Below, piece after piece: positions 9,128 to 18,264 of a stretch of DNA of 64,000 bases; positions within the stretch are counted from its first letter, which is position 1, and each line of letters starts with the position of its first letter. The stretch comes from Sphingomonas paucimobilis NBRC 13935. GTDB taxonomy: Bacteria; Pseudomonadota; Alphaproteobacteria; Sphingomonadales; Sphingomonadaceae. Made by a program: the position numbers and the translations under genes. The notes under the pieces were generated by a model. It was not told the origin of the DNA. It saw only the letters and a list, made by a program, of their open reading frames with translations, and ran no database searches. The DNA lies in contig NZ_BBJS01000007.1 of NCBI RefSeq assembly GCF_000739895.2, positions 124,001-188,000 of the forward strand, written 5' to 3'.

Positions 9128-10121
9128 CGGCCGCGACCTCGACGGCATCGCCTGCGGGCAAACGGTCGTAGGTCCGTCGCCAGGCCTCGACTGCCGATCC
9201 CGGCGTACGTTGCGCAATGCGTCGCAACGTGATCCGCGCCTTGGCACGACCGCGTCGCGTCTGTGGCCAAGCAAATGTTTCGGGTGCAAGGCCCTCGTTC
9301 AGTGCCGCCGATATGGCGTTCACGACGTCCCTGTCTTCGCGTGAGCCGAAGCGGTCGAGCAGCGCGGCAAACATCTCGTCGAGACCGGAATCGAACGGCA
9401 TTCGGCGGCCCAGCGCATCGCGCCACGGCGAGCCGGGATGGAGCATCAGGACTGGCTGATATCCGTCCGGGATTGGTGCGTTCGCGGCATGGGTGCGGCC
9501 GGCGCCGAGCATTTTTGGCAAAAGATGCGTATGCGGTCCCTCCGGGCTGTCGCCGCCGGTCGCCGGAATGGCCGAGAAGACCTCCACTCTGGCCAATGGG
9601 GAAAGGAGCACCCTGTGTGGCTGGGCGCGCAGCATCTCGGCCATCGCGTCACGACCCGCGTCCTCCAGCAGCGACCTGCCTTCAATCGCCCTCAGCGCCG
9701 CGTCGAGCGCGGGATCGGCGGTACGGACGCAAAAATGAACATGGCCGCGGCCGACACCCAAGTCGAACAAGGTGCTGGTGCGATCGGCTGGCCGGAGCGC
9801 GCCGTAGTCTGCGCCGAGCGCGCGGACGCGCCCATGCTCCATGTCATTCGGTGAGGGAAAACAGAAGGCGATCGCCTGGCCCCAAGTATCGCCGTCGCTC
9901 GACAGCGTGTCATAGGCGACGATCCTGGCGGCGATCCTGACGTCGATCCGGATGCCGCCGCGTGCCGTGATGACCTCTCGCGCGCTGCCCCGATTCCTGA
10001 TGACGGCATCTTCCCCGTCATCATACGTGAATTCGCCGACGGCTCCAAAGACACCGATGCTCCAGCCGTGCCGGTGGTCGGCGATCATCGTGTCGACCAG
10101 TTCGATCATATCCTCCATCAT
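9120..10121 (-). CDS. Unknown 333-aa protein with HxHxC motif in metal operon
   Basis: A 333-aa soluble protein without signal peptide or membrane segment. I do not recognise a characterised family; it may belong to one of the unnamed DUF families seen next to TonB receptors in sphingomonads. Visible features are GHVHFCVRTAD (H127, H129, C131), GPHTHLLPKML (H197, H199) and GRTHAANAPIPDGYQP, a distribution of His and Cys suggestive of metal or ligand binding. The start ATG overlaps the FhuF-like stop (ATGA, 10118-10121), so it is made together with the FhuF-like protein. An H-x-H-x-C motif also occurs in the 191-aa first protein of the operon. Confidence 0.7.
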   Translation of the reverse strand: MMEDMIELVDTMIADHRHGWSIGVFGAVGEFTYDDGEDAVIRNRGSAREVITARGGIRIDVRIAARIVAYDTLSSDGDTWGQAIAFCFPSPNDMEHGRVRALGADYGALRPADRTSTLFDLGVGRGHVHFCVRTADPALDAALRAIEGRSLLEDAGRDAMAEMLRAQPHRVLLSPLARVEVFSAIPATGGDSPEGPHTHLLPKMLGAGRTHAANAPIPDGYQPVLMLHPGSPWRDALGRRMPFDSGLDEMFAALLDRFGSREDRDVVNAISAALNEGLAPETFAWPQTRRGRAKARITLRRIAQRTPGSAVEAWRRTYDRLPAGDAVEVAADV

Positions 10122-10924
10122 GCCACCCTTTCCGTCGCACTGGCGTTTGCCCACGCGCGGTTGCGGATCAGCCGATCGGCGGGCGGAATGATCGGGCAAC
10201 TTGCGCAGAACTGCGCCCGGGGTCCCTTGAAGTACAGGCAGCAAGCCGCGCGACGCTGGCAGATCGTGCTGCCGGCGACCCCGGTGACCTCGTACAGGGT
10301 GGGCGCTGCGCTGCGGGTTTCGCGATCAAGCGCGATAATGGCACGCGCTTCTTCCACCGCAGCATCGCGGCAATTCATTTTCTCGCCAATCGACACGAAT
10401 TGTGCCGCCCAGGAAGAGGTTGCCATGGCCCATAGGGCGTGACGCGACATGCGGGACCATGCGTGCTGTGCCTCGACGACATCATCCGTGAAGCGCCGCA
10501 GATGGCGCGCGACCGCGATGCGACCGGCGGCTTTGCTCATCGGCTGCTCGATCCTGCCGGCTTTGATCCAGATGCCTTCGACAAGAGTCATCTTGGAGAA
10601 TTTGAGCGCATAATCATCGATCCGCACGACCAGGCCGTACGCCAGCCAACTGGCGACGATATAGGCGGAGGCCCAGCCATGACGGAGGAGTAGCGACGCG
10701 GCGGCGGCGCGACGGTTGGGACCAAAGCCCGCAGATACGAAGCGTGCATGCAGATCAGCCATCGGACCGGTCGCGGGATCGCACAGCGCTGCGCGATCGA
10801 CCCACGCCTCCCGATCGGCCGGCGCGGTTTCGACGCGCAGATGTTCTATGAGCGGCGCGACGATCACGCGCGCCTCATCCAACGACGGCGGGCTGTCAAT
10901 CGCGCCGCGAGCCCACGCGTTCAC
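10118..10924 (-). CDS. FhuF-like [2Fe-2S] ferric-chelate reductase
   Basis: A 268-aa protein whose C-terminus carries C228-C229-x10-C240-x2-C243 (CCLYFKGPRAQFCASC). This is the C-C-x10-C-x2-C [2Fe-2S] ligand pattern of FhuF and related siderophore-iron reductases. The rest is helical and has the weakly conserved FhuF-like body. These cytoplasmic proteins reduce metal in an imported chelate so that it is released. The preferred start is the GTG at 10924, overlapping the upstream stop (GTGA); an ATG at 10939 is possible. It is coupled on both sides, placing a reductase in the same transcript as the chelate importer. Confidence 0.85.
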   Translation of the reverse strand: MNAWARGAIDSPPSLDEARVIVAPLIEHLRVETAPADREAWVDRAALCDPATGPMADLHARFVSAGFGPNRRAAAASLLLRHGWASAYIVASWLAYGLVVRIDDYALKFSKMTLVEGIWIKAGRIEQPMSKAAGRIAVARHLRRFTDDVVEAQHAWSRMSRHALWAMATSSWAAQFVSIGEKMNCRDAAVEEARAIIALDRETRSAAPTLYEVTGVAGSTICQRRAACCLYFKGPRAQFCASCPIIPPADRLIRNRAWANASATERVA

Positions 10925-11496
10925 GCCGCATCTGCCCATTGGAAACCGCGGGAAGTCGTATCGAAGGGATCTTCTGCCAAGCCGGCATAGCGGGCGGCGA
11001 TATCGCGCCACATGTCGAGGCGACCCCAGTCGGGATCGTCCGCGATACGGTCCGGACCATCGAGAAACGGGTTGTCGAAATAGATCGACATCATCGCGCC
11101 ACCGCTGCCGTCGCGCAGCTCGAAGCCCCAGCTGTTCGGTGCGCCCGCCGGGTCGAGCGAACGGAACAGGCTGGCGGCGGCGGGCATTCGTCGCTGCCCA
11201 TCCGGCGTATCGGGCAAAGCGCCTGGTCCGACGCAAAGGTGAAAATGCGGGCCGTTGAAACCGATAGTCAGATAGCCTTCGGACAGGGCGATGCGATCGG
11301 GCGCCGCCGGGCAGGTCCATTCATAGGCGATCCCGTCCAGGATCGGGCCATAGATGAGGCGATCCCAATAGCGGGTGAAGACATCCTCCAGAAAGCCGCT
11401 CAGCCACGCCGTCGTAGTGGGCAGCATCCAGCGCTGGGTGACGACAGCGCCCGCTACGTTACGGTCCTCGATCATCGGAAGTGAGCGGTTTGTCAT
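10921..11496 (-). CDS. Unknown 191-aa protein with HxHxC motif, first gene of metal operon
   Basis: A 191-aa soluble protein, first in the eight-gene operon. The start MTNRSLPMIEDRN is chosen because AGAGG lies seven bases upstream. I do not recognise a characterised family. Visible features: aromatic-rich N-terminal half (VFTRYWDRLIYGPILDG), then LTIGFNGPHFHLCVGPG with H84, H86 and C88, then SWGFELRDGSGG and IYFDNPFLDGPD. The HFHLC motif resembles HVHFC in the 333-aa protein two genes on, so the two may share a fold element or bind the same ligand. It overlaps the FhuF-like gene by four bases. Confidence 0.7.
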   Translation of the reverse strand: MTNRSLPMIEDRNVAGAVVTQRWMLPTTTAWLSGFLEDVFTRYWDRLIYGPILDGIAYEWTCPAAPDRIALSEGYLTIGFNGPHFHLCVGPGALPDTPDGQRRMPAAASLFRSLDPAGAPNSWGFELRDGSGGAMMSIYFDNPFLDGPDRIADDPDWGRLDMWRDIAARYAGLAEDPFDTTSRGFQWADAA

Positions 11497-12398
11497 GGGA
11501 ATGCCTCTGTTGAGGCGGCCGTCACGGTGGCGAGCGAATGCGGTGGCGGCAATGGCTGGATTGCCAGATCGGCCTTTGATCATCCACTCTAGCCCGTGGT
11601 CGTTCCGCGTGGCTGATTGGACGACCATGGAAGAATGCGCGCTTTTTGCTATAAATTTACCGTTTGAAACGTTCAGCCGAACGGAAACGGACCGGCCCCG
11701 AAGCGGTTACATCGTTTGGCCGTTCAATCTCTATTCCGACCGCGAGCGTTCGCCACGAGCAGACCGCTGTCACGACATGCGTTTGATCTTCAATCGACGC
11801 TGAGCGCCATTGTGACCAATCGTTATTTCCGCGAACCAGCCTCGACAGGGGTGGCAGGACCAGCAAGGTCGTGGCCGAGAGGCCGTCGGTCGCTGCGGTG
11901 ACGAGGGCCCCTGCACCTGCGCGCGCCTGCCCGTTTCGGTCGCCATGGTCAGACCGAAGCGACCAGTCGCCGTGCAACTCGCCCATCCCTAAGACGTATC
12001 CGAAGATCCGCTTCAGTCCAAATTGATCTTCTGGGAGGGGGCAGCAACACATAGCCGGCGGCGACATTTGAAAGCGATACCGTCTGGCGATGCCTGAACC
12101 TCCAGACCGAGCGTCGCGAAATTAAGTTGTCACACGAACTGGTGCGGTGCTGCTTTCGACAATGGAATTGCTTCGCGGGGCGTGGATCAGAGACTGAATC
12201 CAATTTGTCTATATGGATGTCGAAAGGGCCCCGTGCACCCTCGGCATGTAACGGCTTCAAAACCGTAACTCGCTCGATCTCGTCCCGCCACAGTTCTAAC
12301 ACAATAGGAAGCAGTGGGGGAGCATTAGCGGCACGCTGATCTGATGTTCGCGGATTTCCGCCCCCACCGCCTTAAATCGACATTGACGGGGAGGATCA
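11497..12398. promoter_or_regulatory. 900-base divergent region between metal operon and second TonB receptor
   Basis: No convincing intact gene. The locally AT-rich stretch at 11640-11665 lies 145-170 bases upstream of the operon's first ATG and could hold its promoter. On the minus strand 12180-12302 opens LELWRDEIERVTVLKPLHAE and then loses protein character, so it may be a gene fragment. I looked for a cobalamin riboswitch (B12 box), a Fur-type 19-mer and a Zur-type palindrome by eye and found none I would defend. The regulator of both operons is not encoded here. Confidence 0.35.
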
Positions 12399-14411
12399 AT
12401 GGCACGACGACGCATCGACCTGCGCGCGGCATTTCTGGCAGCGGCCGGTCTTGGCTGGAGCATGAGCGCGTTCGCCCAGACAAAGGCCGCCGATACCAAC
12501 GAGACCATCGTCGTCACGGGGAAGAGCCTGGAGGAGACGCAACCGCAGGAACTGTCGGGCCTGGGCCATGACCTGGTCACCGTGGACGCCACGGCGATCA
12601 GGAACGCAGGCGCCGTCGATCTGACCGCAGCGTTGCAGAGCGTTCCCGGCCTCTATATCCGCAGCCAGTCCGGCCCGTTCAGTTACGCCGATTTGAGCCT
12701 GCAGGGATCGCGCAGCCAGGACGTTTTGTGGACCTGGGACGGTATCCGTCTCAACAATCGGCTGTACGGCACGACGCTGCCGACCGACACGCTGCCGGCA
12801 AGCATGATCGAGCGGATTGAGGTACTGAAAGGGGGCGAGAGCCTGTTCTACGGCACGCAAGCGGCGGGCGGGGTTATCAACGTCGTGACCCGCGGCTTCA
12901 GCAACACGTTCGACGGTCAGCTCAACGCCAGCGTCGATACCTTCGGCGGCAATGCCGTCGACGGTTTTGCGCGCGGCGCGATCGGCGATCATCGTTTCGT
13001 GGCATATGCCACGCATAACCAGTCACCCGGTTTTCAACCGTTTAGCCGGATGGAGCCGAGCGCCACCGACCGCAATCGCGGCTACGACCTGTGGTCCGCC
13101 GGCCTTAAATACCAGTTCGAGCTGGCGCCCGACCTGACGCTCAACGCCTTCTGGCAGCATACCGAGGGCAAAATCGACAATTTGAGCGCGACGCGAGTGA
13201 ACGAAAGCCGCAACGACCGAAACGAAGAGATCGGCAGCGTCTGGCTCGACTATACCCGGAACGACACGGTGCAGTTGTTCCTGAAGGGGTATTTCCATGA
13301 CTGGAAGACCGCCTATGTCCAGATTCTGAATCCCGTGCCCGCCGGGCCGCCGATCACGGTCTATCCGTCCGGCACGTTCTGGGGCTATCGCGACTATGGC
13401 GGTACGGCGATTGCTAAGCTGCACCTGCACCGTTACGTCGAGTATCTCGTCGGTTATGATTATCAGCGCTTCAGCGGGCGCGACGACGTGTTGCGGATTG
13501 CACCGACCGATGAGCAGGTGCATGCTGGCATCTTCCAGCTTCGCACCAATGACGAACTGTCGAAGAACGGTCGGCTGGCCGCAGGCGTGCGCTACAACAA
13601 GAGCCGGGGTGCGCAAAAGACGGTGTGGAACGCATCGGGCCGTTACGACTTCGCCGACGCGGTGTACTTCGAGGCCAATGGGGGCACCTCGTTCGTGTTG
13701 CCCGACGCGTCCCAGCTCTACGGCATCGATCCTTGCTGCGAAATCGGCAATCCGCGCCTGAACCCGGAAGAGAGCCTTAGCGTCAACATATCCGCTGGGG
13801 GCCATGCCGCGACCGGCACTGGTATGCTGCGATGGAAGGCAACCTATTTCAAACGGCGCATCACCAATTTGATTGACACCGTCTATGACGACCCCGCCTT
13901 TCCCAACGGCACCTATGGCAATGTCGCCCGCAGGGTGCATTCCCATGGTGTCGATCTTGAATTGGGCGCATCGCTAGCAGGCGGCTGGACACTCGCGGCG
14001 AATTATACGCGCGCGCGGCTCCGCGAAAGAGGCAGTGAGGTGCAGCGCGATCGCTCACCGGAGCAGTTCGCACGTGGTTCGATCGCTTGGACGCCGGAGC
14101 GCCTGCCAGTCGGCGCGAACGTATCGGTCAACTGGGTCGGGAACGTCTATTCGACGCTGCCGTCGTATGGACGTCGCAACTACGGCAATTATGCCGTCGT
14201 CGATACCGGCGTGCATCTATATCCGGATGCCGCCCGCAAGCATCGCCTCGGCATCAACGTTGAGAATGTCTTCAACAAGGATTACGCCAGCGTTGGTTAT
14301 CGCCGCACCGTCAGCGATGCGGGGCGGCGGGACGGCACGATGAGCCCGTTCCTCTACTATTTCCGGGGCGTGCCGCGCACGCTGCGGGCAAGCTATGGCG
14401 TCGCCTTCTGA
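12399..14411 (+). CDS. TonB-dependent receptor, second of the metal region
   Basis: A 670-aa outer-membrane receptor with a strong ribosome binding site (GGGGAGG) and a signal peptide ending SMSAFAQ. A TonB box (ETIVVTGKS) follows near residue 34, then a plug with LTAALQSVPGLYIRSQ and IERIEVLKGGESLFYGTQA. The barrel ends in ASYGVAF. A conserved C-terminal block (VENVFNKDYASVGYRR) is typical of metal-chelate receptors of sphingomonads. It is divergent from the metal operon and followed after five bases by a PepSY-domain gene start, the usual partner of ferric-siderophore receptors. The substrate is not known; an iron or other metal chelate is inferred. Confidence 0.9.
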   Translation: MARRRIDLRAAFLAAAGLGWSMSAFAQTKAADTNETIVVTGKSLEETQPQELSGLGHDLVTVDATAIRNAGAVDLTAALQSVPGLYIRSQSGPFSYADLSLQGSRSQDVLWTWDGIRLNNRLYGTTLPTDTLPASMIERIEVLKGGESLFYGTQAAGGVINVVTRGFSNTFDGQLNASVDTFGGNAVDGFARGAIGDHRFVAYATHNQSPGFQPFSRMEPSATDRNRGYDLWSAGLKYQFELAPDLTLNAFWQHTEGKIDNLSATRVNESRNDRNEEIGSVWLDYTRNDTVQLFLKGYFHDWKTAYVQILNPVPAGPPITVYPSGTFWGYRDYGGTAIAKLHLHRYVEYLVGYDYQRFSGRDDVLRIAPTDEQVHAGIFQLRTNDELSKNGRLAAGVRYNKSRGAQKTVWNASGRYDFADAVYFEANGGTSFVLPDASQLYGIDPCCEIGNPRLNPEESLSVNISAGGHAATGTGMLRWKATYFKRRITNLIDTVYDDPAFPNGTYGNVARRVHSHGVDLELGASLAGGWTLAANYTRARLRERGSEVQRDRSPEQFARGSIAWTPERLPVGANVSVNWVGNVYSTLPSYGRRNYGNYAVVDTGVHLYPDAARKHRLGINVENVFNKDYASVGYRRTVSDAGRRDGTMSPFLYYFRGVPRTLRASYGVAF

Positions 14412-14416
14412 TCCCT

Positions 14417-14509
14417 ATGCGGCGGCCGGTCCTCTTCCTGCATCGCTGGCTGGGCGTCGTCGTCGGGTTGCTGATGACGCTATGGTGCCTGTCGCTGAAT
14501 TCCACGTGA
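14417..14509 (+). pseudogene. PepSY-associated membrane protein, truncated after 26 codons
   Basis: Five bases after the receptor stop an ATG opens MRRPVLFLHRWLGVVVGLL and then MTLWCLS, the standard N-terminus of PepSY-domain inner-membrane proteins that accompany ferric-siderophore receptors. After the S codon the frame changes to unrelated sequence and stops at 14507-14509. The expected LSG continuation and some 350 or more residues are missing. The break coincides with insertion-sequence debris, so a deletion or insertion removed the gene. Confidence 0.7.
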
Positions 14510-14688
14510 TCCAACGCCATCCCGCGAAATGTGCGGGGGAAAGTGGGGGCAATTTGGAGTGTGGTGCGATGGCAAAGCTCGCGCCTCAGGCGCTGGCATG
14601 TCGAGAGTGAGGCGATCGACCAGGCATTGGCGGCGGTCGTAGGCCGCCGCGCAATGCATCCACAATCCATCAAAACACAACTGTAATG
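14510..14688 (+). mobile_element. Insertion-sequence debris with IS701-like transposase tail
   Basis: This is non-coding wreckage. Its last part (about 14640-14686) reads RRAMHPQSIKTQL then stop, like the C-terminus of IS701-family transposases. It shares ACACAACTGTAATGCTA with a second remnant at 32010-32026. The TAG stop of the neighbouring hybrid kinase (14689-14691) lies in this shared end sequence. The left part shows no recognisable protein. Confidence 0.5.
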
Positions 14689-17600
14689 CTAAGCCCCGAT
14701 CGGCGTTTCCAAGATCTCGACAATCTTGTTGCCCAGCTCGGTCATGACGAAGGGCTTGGTGACCACGGCCATGCCAGGCGACAGATGGCCGTTGCCGACG
14801 GCCGCATTCTCAGCAAAGCCCGTCACGAACAGGACCTTCAGATCGGGGCGGATTTCCCGTGCCGCATCGGCGACCTGCCGGCCGTTCATGCCGCCCGGCA
14901 GTCCGACGTCGGTGATCAGCAGGTCGATCGCGATGTCCGACTGCAGGACCTTCATTCCCGAAGGACCGTCCTCCGCTTCGATCGCGGTGTAGCCGGCTTC
15001 CTCCAGAACCTCGACGATCAACATTCGGACCGTCGCTTCGTCGTCGATGACCAGCACCGTCCGTCCGGCCCCGTCGTCCGCGATGGCTTCGTCCGGTACC
15101 TGATCCTCTCCGACCTCGCCGAGGAAGCGGGGCAGGTACAGGCACATGGTCGTGCCATGCCCCTCCTCGGAATAGACACGCACCTGCCCACCCGACTGGC
15201 GCACGAAACCATGGATCATCGACAGGCCAAGGCCCGTTCCCTGGCCGATCGGCTTGGTCGTGAAGAAGGGGTCGAAAATCCGGTCCACGATATCCTTCGG
15301 GATGCCCGTCCCACTGTCGGTGACACAGATCGACAGATACTGGCCCGGCGGCAATTGGCGTTCACGCGCGCCGCGATCGTCCAGCCATTTGTTGGCGGTC
15401 TCGATCGTCAGGCGACCGCCCATCGGCATCGCATCGCGCGCGTTGATCGCAAGGTTCAGGAGCGCGCTCTCGAGCTGCGCCGCATCCACCTTGGCCGGCC
15501 ACAGGCCGCCGGCTCCCACGACCTCGACCTTGATCGCCGGTCCGACCGTACGCCTGATCAGGTCTTCCATCCCGAATACCAGCCGATTGACGTCGGTCGG
15601 CTTGGGATCGAGCGTCTGCCTGCGCGAGAAGGCGAGCAGCCGCTGGGTGAGGGCCGCGGCCCGCTGCGCCGATGTCTGCGCGCCGTTGATGAAGCGATCC
15701 AGACCATCCGTCCGCCCGGTCGAGAGCCGCCGCTCGATGATCTCCAGGCTGCCGATGATACCGGCGAGCAGATTGTTGAAGTCATGGGCGATGCCCCCGG
15801 TCAACTGGCCGACCGCCTCCATCTTCTGCGCCTGCCGGAGCTGTTCCTCGGCTTCGGCGAGGCGGGCCTGATCGCGCAGGCGGTCGGAGACGTCGACCGC
15901 ATATTGGAACGCGCCGACGAAACGGCCCATGCGATCATGCAAGGCGTTGAAACGCAGTTCGTAATAGGGCCGGTCCCGGTCGGGATCGCCGAATTCCTCG
16001 ACGACGGAGAAATTCTCACCTTCCAGCGCGCGCCGCCAGATGGCCAGCACCGGTTCGCAATGCTCCGGCATCTGCGCCATCAGGTCCGGCAAATGGTCGC
16101 CCACCTTCGGACGCACCCCGAAGATGCGCTCGAATTCCTCGGCATAGGCCGCGTTCAGCGCGAGATAGCGGAAACCGGACGATACCACCGCGATCAGGGC
16201 ATCGGTATTCTCGATGACGTCTGCCCAGAGCTGGCGTTCCGCGACGGCTTCCTCGACGCGAAGCTCCAGCGTGTCGTTGATCTCGCGCAGTTGCAGTTCG
16301 GCCTGCCGCCGGGCGCTGACGTCGTTGAACAGAATGGCGATCCGGTTCGCGCTCGGATGTCCGATCCGCAACGCATGGACATCGAACCAGCGTCCCATCG
16401 CGTCCGATCCGCTTTCGAAACGCGCGGCCTCGCCACTTCGGGCCACCTGTCCGTAGCGGTCGAACCAGAATTGCTCCAGTCCGGGTACCAGCTCCCGTGC
16501 GGTGCGACCGGCGGCATGAAGGAGGCCGGTCTGTTTCTCGAAGGCGGGGTTGGCCTCGATGAAGCGGTAATCGACGGCTTGGTCACCATCGAACAGCACC
16601 TCCGCAATGCAGAAGCCGACCTCGATCGTCTCGAAGAGCGTGCGATAGCGCTCTTCGCTGATCCGCAATGCATTCTCGGCTTCGCGTCGCTCGTTGATGT
16701 CGATGACCGAGCCGATATAGCCGAGGAATACGCCATGCGCGTCGAAGCGGGGCGACGCCGCATCGATCGCCCATCGATAGCTACCGTCCCGATTGCGAAG
16801 GCGATATTCCAACCGGAACGCCTCGCGCGCCGCATTGGCCGCGAGGAACATGTCGCCCGACCAGCCCTTGTCGTCCGGGTGGACGGCGTCCAGCCAGCCC
16901 AGGCCATGCGCGGCATCTTCGCTCTGGCCGGTGAACTCGTACCAGGCGCGGTTGAGATAGGTGCAATTGCCATCGGCATCGGTGACCCACATCATGACCG
17001 GGGCATGATCGGCCATGTTGCGGAACCGCGCCTCGGACTCGCGCAGCGCGGCGTCACGTGCGCGACTGGCGGTGATGTCGCGGGCCTCGATGATCGTCCC
17101 GACGGGCTGCTCATTCTCGTCGAGAAGCGGGCTCGCGGTGAACCGGACCGGGTAGAAGCTGCCATCCGGCCGGACGAACAGCTCTTCGCCGTCCATCTGC
17201 GCCCGTTCGGGGAATGCCCGATCGATCGGGCATTCTTCCAGCGGATAATGTGATCCGTCGGGCCGCGTATGATGGACCACATTGTGCAGCGGCCGCCCCT
17301 TCATCTGGGCGAGCGAATATCCCGTCAACGTTTCCGCCGCGGCGTTCGCATAGACGCATTGCTGCTGCTCATCCATCAGGAACACGGCCATGCGGGTGTT
17401 GTTGAGGACCGCATCGAGGCGGCGTTTGCTTTCGCGATGGGCCTGGTCCGCCGCATTGCGGCCAGCGATCTCGGCCTCCAGCCGCAGTGCATGTTCCTCG
17501 CGCATCGCGATCTCATAGCGCAGGTCGAGTTGCGCCATGACCTGCCGTGCCAGAAGTTGCAACGTGAAGCGCTGCCGCTCCGTGATGCCGTCGGGGCGGG

Positions 17601-18021
17601 GCTTGGTATCCAGCACGCAGAGGGTGCCGATCGGCAGGCCATCGGACGTTTCGAGCAGCGCCCCGGCATAAAAGCGCAGACGCGGGTCGCCAGCGACCAG
17701 CGGATTGTGGACGAACCGCTCGTCCTCCAGCGTGTCGGGCACGATGAACACACCGGGTTGCAGGATGGCATGTCGGCACAGCGATGCGTCGAGCGGCAGC
17801 GTGTCGGTGCCGACGCCGATCTCGGCCTTGAACCATTGGCGATCGGCCGCGACGAAATTCACGACGGCAATGGGCGCCTCGAAGACATCGGCGATCAGCC
17901 GAACCACATCATCGAACGCGGCGTCGCGGCCCGTGTCCAAAATCGCGTAGCGGTCGAGCGCGGCAAGGCGGGCGTCTTCATTCCAGGCCGGGACCGGCCC
18001 CTGATCATTGGGTGGTGTCAC
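14689..18021 (-). CDS. Hybrid sensor histidine kinase, GAF-PAS(x4)-HisKA-HATPase-REC
   Basis: A 1110-aa soluble hybrid kinase. Order: GAF about 20-165 ([14 protein letters not shown] start), four PAS/PAC units between about 205 and 715, HisKA with [19 protein letters not shown] near 750, HATPase with [18 protein letters not shown] and GTGLGLSM, and a C-terminal REC ([12 protein letters not shown] with the phospho-acceptor Asp). No membrane segment is visible, so it senses a cytoplasmic signal, perhaps light, redox state or a ligand. The GTG at 18021 is preferred because the GAF begins directly after it; an ATG at 18129 would add 36 implausible residues. The stop codon falls in insertion-sequence end sequence, so the last residues may be changed. 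No partner regulator is adjacent. Confidence 0.88.
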   Translation of the reverse strand: MTPPNDQGPVPAWNEDARLAALDRYAILDTGRDAAFDDVVRLIADVFEAPIAVVNFVAADRQWFKAEIGVGTDTLPLDASLCRHAILQPGVFIVPDTLEDERFVHNPLVAGDPRLRFYAGALLETSDGLPIGTLCVLDTKPRPDGITERQRFTLQLLARQVMAQLDLRYEIAMREEHALRLEAEIAGRNAADQAHRESKRRLDAVLNNTRMAVFLMDEQQQCVYANAAAETLTGYSLAQMKGRPLHNVVHHTRPDGSHYPLEECPIDRAFPERAQMDGEELFVRPDGSFYPVRFTASPLLDENEQPVGTIIEARDITASRARDAALRESEARFRNMADHAPVMMWVTDADGNCTYLNRAWYEFTGQSEDAAHGLGWLDAVHPDDKGWSGDMFLAANAAREAFRLEYRLRNRDGSYRWAIDAASPRFDAHGVFLGYIGSVIDINERREAENALRISEERYRTLFETIEVGFCIAEVLFDGDQAVDYRFIEANPAFEKQTGLLHAAGRTARELVPGLEQFWFDRYGQVARSGEAARFESGSDAMGRWFDVHALRIGHPSANRIAILFNDVSARRQAELQLREINDTLELRVEEAVAERQLWADVIENTDALIAVVSSGFRYLALNAAYAEEFERIFGVRPKVGDHLPDLMAQMPEHCEPVLAIWRRALEGENFSVVEEFGDPDRDRPYYELRFNALHDRMGRFVGAFQYAVDVSDRLRDQARLAEAEEQLRQAQKMEAVGQLTGGIAHDFNNLLAGIIGSLEIIERRLSTGRTDGLDRFINGAQTSAQRAAALTQRLLAFSRRQTLDPKPTDVNRLVFGMEDLIRRTVGPAIKVEVVGAGGLWPAKVDAAQLESALLNLAINARDAMPMGGRLTIETANKWLDDRGARERQLPPGQYLSICVTDSGTGIPKDIVDRIFDPFFTTKPIGQGTGLGLSMIHGFVRQSGGQVRVYSEEGHGTTMCLYLPRFLGEVGEDQVPDEAIADDGAGRTVLVIDDEATVRMLIVEVLEEAGYTAIEAEDGPSGMKVLQSDIAIDLLITDVGLPGGMNGRQVADAAREIRPDLKVLFVTGFAENAAVGNGHLSPGMAVVTKPFVMTELGNKIVEILETPIGA

Positions 18022-18264
18022 TGGGAATACGAGCCTAATTAACGGTACGCGTTGCGCCTCGACCGAACCATATCGGGCGGACAGGATCAACGCTTCGTCG
18101 CTCGATTTCGATGCGCGGCCGTCCGGCACGAACGAAGCGGACTGGCGTGGCGAGACCGCATCAGGCGACTATATCGCGCATAAGGCTTTGCATGACCGGT
18201 GGAAGTGCTCCGAACGGCGTCGCAGTCCAGGTCCAGCCCATAGGTTGCCACCCTTCCGAAAGCG
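18022..18264. other. Intergenic stretch, no gene seen
   Basis: About 240 bases between two minus-strand genes. An open frame extends upstream from the kinase to 18129 but lacks family similarity. No hairpin with a T-run was seen. Confidence 0.3.

Noticed and set aside
11657-12067. 136-codon minus-strand open frame
   Set aside because: No ribosome binding site, no family features, and cysteine/arginine-rich composition typical of a chance frame.
11497-12398. Possible cobalamin riboswitch, Fur or Zur site upstream of the metal operon
   Set aside because: No B12 box, no convincing 19-bp Fur-type or Zur-type palindrome could be found by eye; a covariance-model search would be decisive.
14686-17253. 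Long plus-strand open frame of 855 codons opposite the hybrid kinase
   Set aside because: It is the GC-rich shadow of the kinase. It has no family features, while the minus strand has a full GAF/PAS/kinase/REC series.
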